Shown here piece by piece: positions 1-5,139 of a DNA stretch of 6,782 nt. Position numbers and translations under genes: made by a program. Source of the stretch: Paracoccaceae bacterium. Its GTDB lineage: Bacteria > Pseudomonadota > Alphaproteobacteria > Rhodobacterales > Rhodobacteraceae. Positions within the stretch are counted from its first letter, which is position 1. Every line of letters starts with the position of its first letter. Under the pieces are notes generated by a model that was not told where the DNA came from, did not search any database, and was given only the letters and a program-made list of their open reading frames with translations. The DNA is taken from NCBI GenBank assembly GCA_020832725.1, contig JAFIEC010000149.1, forward strand, positions 1 through 6,782, given 5' to 3'.

Positions 1-1
1 C

Positions 2-175
2 GGCACTCGACGCGCCACATTCAGCCCGCGCGCCGGAACGCAAGCCCAATTCCAATGGGGCGTGGGCGGCGCTTACGAAGAAGGTGCATCGGATTTCAAG
101 CGTAGAACGTTTGATGCCCGTTCCTTCTTGACGGTCGCCACCGGCGTCGAAGTGTTCAGGGTGGCCTCAGAAAAA
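2..175 (+). other. Possible coding remnant at left edge
   Basis: The plus-strand frame beginning at base 2 is open from the window edge to 454. Its first part reads like the amphipathic strands of an outer-membrane beta-barrel: alternating polar and hydrophobic residues around QFQWGVGGAYEE, then RSFLTVATGVEVF. Beyond about base 175 the frame turns into low-quality sequence with no such pattern. It could be the 3' part of a gene entering from the left, or chance. No homolog is recognised and the stop codon at 452-454 is not well supported as the true end. Confidence 0.15.
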
Positions 176-320
176 CGCTGTATTGCTAGGCGCTTACAAA
201 CTATTCACCAAATTGGCGCAGTCATGAGGTCCAGAGAAATCGGCCCAGAGAGACCGCTTCCGGGCTTCTTGGAGCTAGCGCCGGTGTTCAGCCCCTCCCG
301 CATAACCCTCGAAAACAACG

Positions 321-343
321 GAAAAATCCGGCCGCAGCCGGAT
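321..343 (-). terminator. Intrinsic terminator-like hairpin, leftward
   Basis: On the minus strand a perfect 7-bp stem (ATCCGGC / GCCGGAT) encloses the four-base loop TGCG. It is followed directly by a run of T (326 down to 322). This is the classical shape of a Rho-independent terminator for transcription moving leftward. The nearest leftward gene is the MarR regulator, which ends about 400 bp earlier at 752. The hairpin could therefore end the lyase-regulator transcript with a long 3' tail, or be left over from another unit. On the plus strand the hairpin has no T run after it. Confidence 0.45.
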
Positions 344-585
344 CGGCAGAACGCTTTCGCGGGGGCAAGTGGCGGAGGGGATGGGACGGGGATCCAACCT
401 TCTCCACTGGCGAAGTCGTTGCTACATTGGCCACAAATCTCTGTTTCGAAGTGAGAAAATGTACAATCAGTCACGTTGGTGCAACTTATGAATCTGGCCA
501 TGTCCCGGGCAGCGTGAAAGCAGGTCGCACAACTCCTGTGGCGTGTTCGGAGACCTATTGAAAGATCGCACGATCTCAAGCCTGA

Positions 586-750
586 TGTCTCTGTTGTACG
601 GTACTCGTCGGCTTCATTGCCGATCTGGAGCGCTTCGGCACAGGCTATCGAGAGGAACAGGCGCTCGCCTTCGCCCGGAGGCGCGCGGAACGTCTGCCGA
701 TGGGCTACTGCACCGAGGAGTTCCACGCCGTCACCACGAAACAGCCACCG
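586..750 (+). pseudogene. Possible gene fragment, unknown family
   Basis: A plus-strand frame opens after a TGA at 583-585 and stays open to 873. Between about 601 and 750 it encodes a plausible helical, charged protein segment (FIADLERFGTGYREEQ, then ALAFARRRAERLPMGYC). Third positions are mostly G or C. After about 750 it runs antisense through the MarR gene and loses protein-like character. There is no convincing start codon or ribosome binding site. It could be the broken 3' end of an older gene abutting the catabolic locus. I do not recognise the family, and chance remains possible. Confidence 0.2.
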
Positions 751-751
751 T

Positions 752-1207
752 TCAGGAGCGCCAGTGGCCCACATTGCGGCACAATTTGTCGAGAAGCTCC
801 TGGAGGGTTCTTCGCTCGGCCTCTGTCAGTGTTGCTGCAAGTCGGGCTTCGCCCTCGACGAACATGGGCATGACGGCGTCGTACATGGCGCGGCCCGCAT
901 CGGTCAGGCGCAGGACGACACGACGTGCATCCTCAGGGTCTGAGGCCTGTTCGACCAGCCCCTTGCGCACCAGTGCCGCCACGCCCCGGCTGATCGTGTT
1001 GCGTGGTTGCTCGGTGATCTCGCAGATATCGCGCGGGTTCAGGGCGTCGCGAAAGTTCAGACAGATCAGGATGGTCCATTCTGGCCGCATGAGCCCGAAC
1101 TCGCGTTCCATCCGACGGAGCAGAGGCTCGCGGTAGAAGTTGGTGATGAAGGCGATGCGATAGGCGAGCGGCAGGGGCGTTCCGCCGACGATGTCGATAA
1201 GCTTCAC
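752..1207 (-). CDS. MarR-family transcriptional regulator
   Basis: A 151-residue protein of typical MarR length. Such proteins are homodimeric winged-helix repressors or activators that usually lose or change DNA binding when a small, often carboxylate or aromatic, ligand binds. Residues 13-50 form the dimerisation and linking helices. The helix-turn-helix spans about 58-83 (PRDICEITEQPRNTISRGV, then the LVRKGLV turn). The wing is 90-106, with the family hallmark DPEDARRVVLRLTDAGR. The start is GTG, chosen because GGAG lies 8 nt upstream and the GTG overlaps the lyase stop by 4 bp (GTGA), indicating translational coupling. Cotranscription with the lyase and the divergent transporter operon make it the likely local regulator, perhaps acting on the paired palindromes at 2069-2104. 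The family call is sure; ligand and target are inferred. Confidence 0.93.
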   Translation of the reverse strand: MKLIDIVGGTPLPLAYRIAFITNFYREPLLRRMEREFGLMRPEWTILICLNFRDALNPRDICEITEQPRNTISRGVAALVRKGLVEQASDPEDARRVVLRLTDAGRAMYDAVMPMFVEGEARLAATLTEAERRTLQELLDKLCRNVGHWRS

Positions 1208-2049
1208 GCGCGGTTCTCCGTGAAACCGGTGATCTCCAGAAGCTGACCATGGTCGCGCGCCGCTGGCCCGCCCTCGCCGCCAAGATGGGCAAGCGCCTCC
1301 TCCAGCGCCGCGGCGGCTGCACCGATCAGGTCGAGCGGAAAGGCCGCCATGGCAAAGCCAAGCTGCTGCAAGCGGTCCGGCGACAATCTCGGGGTGCGCC
1401 CGCCGGCGAGCATATTGGCGAGGCAGGGCAACGGCGTCGCGGTGGTGAAGGCGCGCATCTCGGCCTCTGTCTCTGGCGCCTCGAGAAACAGCAGGTCGGC
1501 CCCCGCCTCTGCGAAGGCGCGGACCCTGGCCAGTGCCTCCTCCATCCCGAGGACGCCGCGCGCGTCGGTTCGGGCAAGGATGAGCGGCCGTGAGCAGCTG
1601 GCGTCGCGTGCGGCAACGGCGGCACGGATGCGGGCGATGGCCTCGTCACGGCCCACCACTTGCTTGCCGGCAATGTGCCCGCAGCGCTTCGGCCAGGTCT
1701 GGTCCTCGATCATCACCGCCGCCGCGTCGGCCTGGGCAAGATCGGCGATGGTGCGGGCGATGTTGGCATCGCCACCATAGCCGGTATCTCCGTCAACGAG
1801 GATCGGCAAACCGGACGCGCGGATGATGCTTCGAGCGGTCTCGAGCATCTCCGTCGGGCTGACAATGCCGATATCCGGCCAGCCGAAGCGCCCTGCCGCA
1901 ACCGCATAGCCACCCATGAAGGCGGACCTGTACCCCGCCCGCGCCACCAGTCGCGCCGACAGCCCGTCATAGGGGCAAGGCAGGACGAGCAGCCTGTCCT
2001 CGGTCAGCAGGGCGCGCAGTCGGTCGGGGGCAGAGATGTGGGGAGGCAT
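1204..2049 (-). CDS. Isocitrate lyase/PEP mutase family lyase
   Basis: A 281-residue cytoplasmic TIM-barrel enzyme of the isocitrate lyase/PEP mutase superfamily, close to the usual 280-300. Visible active-site elements are the metal-binding VDGDTGYGG loop (D86, D88), the catalytic KRCGH motif at 121-125 with C123 as the expected general acid, RTDAR at 160-164, E190 in LFLEAP, and NMLAGGRTP from N212. The intact cysteine points to a C-C lyase that splits a 2-hydroxy acid by retro-aldol cleavage, not to a phosphonomutase or a cysteine-free decarboxylase. The NMxxGGxTP form resembles the 2,3-dimethylmalate lyase/petal death protein group more than PrpB, where NMTEFG is usual. ATG 2049 is preferred over an upstream ATG at 2148 because AAAGGA lies just before it and the extension would run through the operator region. 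It is cotranscribed with the MarR gene. The substrate is unknown. Confidence 0.92.
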   Translation of the reverse strand: MPPHISAPDRLRALLTEDRLLVLPCPYDGLSARLVARAGYRSAFMGGYAVAAGRFGWPDIGIVSPTEMLETARSIIRASGLPILVDGDTGYGGDANIARTIADLAQADAAAVMIEDQTWPKRCGHIAGKQVVGRDEAIARIRAAVAARDASCSRPLILARTDARGVLGMEEALARVRAFAEAGADLLFLEAPETEAEMRAFTTATPLPCLANMLAGGRTPRLSPDRLQQLGFAMAAFPLDLIGAAAAALEEALAHLGGEGGPAARDHGQLLEITGFTENRA

Positions 2050-2068
2050 GGGCGTCCTTTCGATATCC

Positions 2069-2104
2069 GTCCCATGTGGGACAAAAACTGTTCCACATGG
2101 AGCA
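2069..2104. promoter_or_regulatory. Paired palindromic operator in divergent promoter region
   Basis: Two related palindromes lie between the divergent operons. Site 1 (2069-2082) is GTCCCA-TG-TGGGAC with perfect arms. Site 2 (2089-2104) is TGTTCCACATGGAGCA, one mismatch from perfect symmetry. The centres, 2075.5 and 2096.5, are exactly 21 bp apart, about two helical turns, so dimers bound to both would face the same side. The outer halves also form a longer inverted repeat: 2072-2083 against 2089-2100 matches at 11 of 12 positions around AAAAC. Site 1 lies 20-33 nt upstream of the lyase start and site 2 overlaps the candidate -35 region of the transporter operon, so one regulator could control both. 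The TTCCA-type half-site recalls IclR-family operators, but the only regulator in view is the MarR protein. Confidence 0.7.
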
Positions 2105-2118
2105 ATTCCGTGTAGGAT
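2090..2118 (+). promoter_or_regulatory. Candidate promoter of the transporter operon
   Basis: TAGGAT at 2113-2118 matches the sigma-70 -10 consensus at 4 of 6 positions. Seventeen bp upstream, GTTCCA (2090-2095) matches the -35 consensus at only 3 of 6. The -35 element falls inside operator site 2, so a bound regulator would either block polymerase or, given the weak -35, help recruit it. Transcription would start near 2125, giving a leader of about 60 nt. I found no comparably clear -10/-35 pair for the lyase operon on the other strand. Confidence 0.3.
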
Positions 2119-2183
2119 GCCCATGCAGGCGCTGGCAAGCCGGATCATGTCCGGCCTGCATGGCCGCCTGGCAGGGAGGGAAG

Positions 2184-2738
2184 ATGGAAGGGACTGCGGA
2201 GGGCGGGACGCTCGCCGACAGGCTGGCGGGTAGGGTGCTGGACGCGCTGGGCCTGGTGGTGATCGCGCTGATGCTGTGCATCGTGGTGCAGGTCGCGGCC
2301 AACGCGGCCGGCCTCTCCACGCTGATCCGCTTCGAGGACGCCCTGCCGCTGTTGGGACGGGCGGTCACGATCAATTCCCTGATGGAGCTTCAGTGGCATC
2401 TGCTGACGCTGATAGGGCTGCTTCCGGCGGCGCTGGTCTGGGTGATGGACCGCCATGTGCGCGTTGATTTTCTGTATGCTGCGGCTCCGGTCCGGGCCCG
2501 TGCCACGATCGAACTGGCAGGACATGCGGTGTTCACGCTGCCCTTCCTGTGGTTCGCCACGCCAGCGGGGTGGGCCTTTGCCGAGCGGGCCTTCGCCCTC
2601 GGAGAGCGTTCGCGCGATGGCGGGCTTGCGGACCGCTTTCTGATAAAGGGAATAATCCCGGTGGCGCTGGCGCTGCTGTTGCTGGTCGTCGCGCTCGATG
2701 CCCTGCGTCGGTGCCGCGATCTCTGGCGGGGGCGCTGA
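2184..2738 (+). CDS. dctQ: TRAP transporter small permease, DctQ family
   Basis: A 184-residue inner-membrane protein with four predicted transmembrane helices at about 21-43, 67-88, 109-131 and 153-173, as expected for the small subunit of a tripartite ATP-independent periplasmic (TRAP) transporter. Family landmarks are MELQWHLL at 67-74, where the Glu and Trp are usual, and the loop DRHVRVDFLY at 89-98. It pairs with the large permease to form the sodium-coupled membrane complex that receives ligand from the periplasmic protein. ATG 2184 was chosen because GGGAGGG lies just upstream. The earlier in-frame ATGs (2076, 2097, 2160) have no ribosome binding site, and the first two begin within the operator region. 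It is the first gene of the rightward operon, and its TGA is immediately followed by the ATG of dctM. Confidence 0.92.
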   Translation: MEGTAEGGTLADRLAGRVLDALGLVVIALMLCIVVQVAANAAGLSTLIRFEDALPLLGRAVTINSLMELQWHLLTLIGLLPAALVWVMDRHVRVDFLYAAAPVRARATIELAGHAVFTLPFLWFATPAGWAFAERAFALGERSRDGGLADRFLIKGIIPVALALLLLVVALDALRRCRDLWRGR

Positions 2739-4046
2739 ATGTCTCTGGCTGTAGCGATGGCGCTGGTGACGCTGGCGGGAATTCTGGCCGGCTATCGAAC
2801 GGCTTTCGTTCTGGCGGGTGTGTCGGCGCTGTTCATCCTGATCTCGGACCTTCCAATGGCGTGGTTCGGCCTGCTGATCAGCCGCATCTACGGGAACGTC
2901 CTGTCGAACTGGCTGCTTGTGGCGATCCCCATGTTCATCTTCATGGGGCTGGTTCTGGAGCGCACGGGGGTGGCCGAGCACACGCTTCGCGCCTGCCAGA
3001 GGGCTCTGGGCGGCTCGGCAGCGGGGATGGGGCTGTCGGTGGTGATCGTGGGAGTTCTGCTGGCGGCATCGTCGGGTATCGTCGGGGCGTCGGTCGTGCT
3101 TCTGACGCTTCTTGCATTGCCGCGGCTGGCCGAGGCGGGCTACGGGCCGCGGCTGTCTTCGGGGCTGATCGCCTCGTCGGGAACGCTTGCCATCCTGATC
3201 CCGCCTTCTGTGATGCTGATCGTTCTCGGAGATCAGTTGAGTGTGCCGGTCCCGTCGATGTTCGCCGCGGCGCTGGGGCCGGGGCTTTTGCTTGTCGTGC
3301 TTTATCTCGGCTTCGTGCTGTTGCGCAGCCGGGGCTTGCCCCGGGCGGGGCGGGAGGTGCCAGGCGGTCCGCTGGCCGCCCTGATCCTGCTGCGGGACAT
3401 CTTGCCGCTCGTCTTGCTGATCGTCGCGGTGCTGGGATCGATCCTGACCGGGCTTGCCACTCCCACCGAGGCCTCGGGTCTCGGCGCTTTCGGCGCGATC
3501 GTGATTGCCGGACTTTATGGACGTTTCCGCCCCGCCGTGATCATGCAGGCGGCGCGCGAGACGGTCGTGACCACCTCGATGGTGCTGATGGTGATGATCG
3601 GAGCCACCTGCTTTGCCGCGGTTTTTCGCGGGCTGGGGGGCGATGATCTGGTGCGGACGGGACTCGAAGCAATTGGCGGCGGTCCCTGGGCGGCACTGAT
3701 CGTGGTGATGGCCTTCATCTTCGTGCTCGGCTTCGTTCTGGACTGGCTGGAGATCACGCTGATCCTGATTCCGATCCTGGCACCGGTGATCGTGCTGATG
3801 GATTTCGGCCTCGGGCTCACGCCGCAACAGACCCTGATCTGGTTTGGCATGCTGGTCGCATTGAACCTGCAGACCTCCTTCCTGACGCCGCCCTTCGGCT
3901 TTTCGCTTTTCTACATGCGCGGCGCCGCGGCGGGGCGTCTGTCCAACCGCGACGTCTGGCTGGGCGTCGCCCCCTTCGTCGCGCTCCAGCTTGCTGCCCT
4001 GGCCCTGATCATGGCCGTGCCGGGGCTCGTGACGGTGTTTCTGTGA
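2739..4046 (+). CDS. dctM: TRAP transporter large permease, DctM family
   Basis: A 435-residue, highly hydrophobic inner-membrane protein, normal length for DctM, the TRAP subunit that carries the transport path. Family landmarks appear in order: VAIPMFIFMGLVLERTGV near 61-78, the re-entrant-like SSGIVGASVV at 111-120, GTLAILIPPSVMLIVLG at 148-164, TPTEASGLGAFGA at 241-253, FVLDWLEITLILIPI at 332-346, and LNLQTSFLTPPFGFSL at 375-390. These proline- and glycine-rich hairpins and discontinuous helices are typical of elevator-type transporters in this superfamily. The ATG directly abuts the dctQ stop (TGAATG), so translation is probably coupled. After the stop comes a short hairpin and then dctP. 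The G/C-rich third positions leave a very long open frame on the opposite strand, which is an artefact. Confidence 0.96.
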   Translation: MSLAVAMALVTLAGILAGYRTAFVLAGVSALFILISDLPMAWFGLLISRIYGNVLSNWLLVAIPMFIFMGLVLERTGVAEHTLRACQRALGGSAAGMGLSVVIVGVLLAASSGIVGASVVLLTLLALPRLAEAGYGPRLSSGLIASSGTLAILIPPSVMLIVLGDQLSVPVPSMFAAALGPGLLLVVLYLGFVLLRSRGLPRAGREVPGGPLAALILLRDILPLVLLIVAVLGSILTGLATPTEASGLGAFGAIVIAGLYGRFRPAVIMQAARETVVTTSMVLMVMIGATCFAAVFRGLGGDDLVRTGLEAIGGGPWAALIVVMAFIFVLGFVLDWLEITLILIPILAPVIVLMDFGLGLTPQQTLIWFGMLVALNLQTSFLTPPFGFSLFYMRGAAAGRLSNRDVWLGVAPFVALQLAALALIMAVPGLVTVFL

Positions 4047-4050
4047 AACC

Positions 4051-4066
4051 GGCCCGGAGGAGGGCC
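4051..4066 (+). promoter_or_regulatory. Hairpin between dctM and dctP
   Basis: GGCCC and GGGCC form a 5-bp GC-only stem around a 6-nt loop, in the 39-bp gap after the dctM stop. No T run follows, so it is not a full terminator. Hairpins here commonly protect the downstream message or allow more binding protein than permease to be made, but for this one that is inference. Confidence 0.35.
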
Positions 4067-4085
4067 TGACCCGAGGGAGGACCAA

Positions 4086-5114
4086 ATGAAGAAGACACTT
4101 CTTGCCACCGCCGCCGCCGCGGCGCTCGCCCTGCCAGTGCACGCGGCTGATCTGACCCTGCAATCGGCCTTCGGCCGGACACTGCCGATACTCGGCCCCG
4201 GCGCGGACCGCTTCGTCGAACTCGTCTCGACGCTCACCGAAGGCTCGGTGAATTTCCGCCATCTGGGGGCTGGCGAGCTGGCACCGCCGTTCGAGATCCT
4301 GGAGAATGTCGGCCTTGGTGCCATCGATGCTGGCTGGTCCTTTGCCGGTTACGCCGAAGGGCAGGTTCCCGCGGCGGCGCTTTTCGGTTCGATTCCGTTC
4401 GGCCCCGATGCGATCAAGTACGTCTCCTGGGTGCATCACGGCGGCGGGCTGGAGCTTTGGCGCGAGGCTTATGAGCGGTTCAATGTCGTGCCCATGCCCT
4501 GCGGTGTCATCATCTCCGAGGCGGCCGGCTGGTTCACCCGGCCCATCGAGTCGGTTGACGACCTGCGCGGGCTGAACTTCCGCATCGGCGGGCTGGGCGG
4601 GCAGATCCTGACACGGGTCGGCGCCAATCCGGTATCGCTGCCGGCGGGCGAGATCTCGACCGCGCTGCAGACCGGCCGGTTGGACGGGGCCGAGCTGAGC
4701 TTTCCCTCCATCGACATCCTTCTCGGCTTCGACCAGGTGGCGAAGCACTACTACTTCCCGGGCTGGCACCAGCCCTCGGGCTTTATCGAGTTCTACATGA
4801 ACGCGGACCGCTGGGCCGCCCTCAGCGATACGGAGCGCAGGGCCATCGAGACCGCCTGCCACGATGTCAATGCCTGGACCATCGGTCAGGCGGTGGCGGT
4901 GCAGTCGCCGGTGCTGGACGAGTTCCGCTCTCGCGGGGTCGAGGTCAACCGGCTGCCCGACGAGGTCCTGGCCGCACTGCGCGCCGCTGCCGAAGAGGTG
5001 TTTGCCGAGCAGTCCGCAGCCGACGACCTGTTCCGCCGGACCTGGGAAAGCTATCGTGCCTTCTCGATCGAATACGACGCGTATCAGGCACTCTCGGCGT
5101 TCGACCGGTTCTGA
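4086..5114 (+). CDS. dctP: TRAP periplasmic substrate-binding protein, DctP family
   Basis: A 342-residue exported protein that captures the substrate in the periplasm and hands it to DctQM. It begins with a classical signal peptide: MKK, a Leu/Ala-rich core, then PVHA, with cleavage likely after residue 20 or 21. Resemblances to the TakP/lactate-binding subgroup are GELAPPFEILENV (63-75), ALFGSIPFGPDA (98-109), GGGLELW (119-125), FRIGGLGG (165-172) with R166 as the expected carboxylate-binding arginine, PAGEI (186-190), the AEL segment around E203, and PGWHQPSGF (225-233). That subgroup binds 2-oxo or 2-hydroxy monocarboxylates, sometimes with a metal ion, so a similar ligand is inferred. 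A strong GGAGG sits 5 nt before the ATG, suggesting high expression compared with the permeases. The exact ligand cannot be read from the sequence. Confidence 0.94.
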   Translation: MKKTLLATAAAAALALPVHAADLTLQSAFGRTLPILGPGADRFVELVSTLTEGSVNFRHLGAGELAPPFEILENVGLGAIDAGWSFAGYAEGQVPAAALFGSIPFGPDAIKYVSWVHHGGGLELWREAYERFNVVPMPCGVIISEAAGWFTRPIESVDDLRGLNFRIGGLGGQILTRVGANPVSLPAGEISTALQTGRLDGAELSFPSIDILLGFDQVAKHYYFPGWHQPSGFIEFYMNADRWAALSDTERRAIETACHDVNAWTIGQAVAVQSPVLDEFRSRGVEVNRLPDEVLAALRAAAEEVFAEQSAADDLFRRTWESYRAFSIEYDAYQALSAFDRF

Positions 5115-5129
5115 GACGCTTCTGAGACG
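5109..5129 (+). repeat. Short tandem repeat over the dctP stop codon
   Basis: TTCTGAGACG occurs twice (5109-5118 and 5120-5129) with an 11-bp period. The first copy contains the dctP stop codon. The second lies in the gap before the hydrolase and leads into the GGGGG that is the only ribosome-binding-like element there. It looks like an 11-bp duplication. Confidence 0.6.
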
Positions 5130-5139
5130 GGGGCCGCCG

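Larger units (their letters stand above)
1..751. other. Gene-poor left flank
   Basis: I find no gene here with a recognisable family, a ribosome binding site and consistent codon use together. Open frames exist on both strands, but they overlap each other and none matches a protein I know. Two short stretches (about 2-175 and 586-750, plus strand) have a coding-like flavour and are listed separately. The region also contains a leftward terminator-like hairpin (322-343) and a 14-bp palindrome (563-576). No tRNA, CRISPR array or insertion-sequence terminal repeat was seen. It may be decayed DNA next to an inserted catabolic locus, but that is inference. Confidence 0.5.

Noticed and set aside
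62..454. Complete small plus-strand gene starting at GTG 62
   Set aside because: The frame is open to the window edge upstream, no ribosome binding site precedes the GTG, and the second half is not protein-like. Kept only as a weak remnant at the left edge.
205..774. 189-codon minus-strand frame in the left flank
   Set aside because: Begins inside the 3' end of the MarR gene in another frame, contains Cys- and Ser-rich patternless sequence, spans the terminator-like hairpin and matches no family I know.
2050..2148. Longer N-terminus for the lyase from 2148
   Set aside because: The extra 33 residues run through both palindromes and fit no family extension; AAAGGA precedes ATG 2049.
2076..2183. 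Longer N-terminus for DctQ from ATG 2076
   Set aside because: The extension would translate the operator region, is Cys/Trp/Arg-rich and not membrane-like, and lacks a ribosome binding site; GGGAGGG precedes ATG 2184.
2549..3646. 365-codon plus-strand frame overlapping dctQ and dctM
   Set aside because: Glycine-, alanine- and arginine-rich out-of-frame translation of the real permease genes.
2145..4862. 905-codon open frame on the minus strand opposite dctQ, dctM and most of dctP
   Set aside because: Its translation is rich in Gln, Arg, His and Asp with no domain pattern. It is the complement of three clear TRAP genes whose G/C-rich third positions remove stop codons from this frame.
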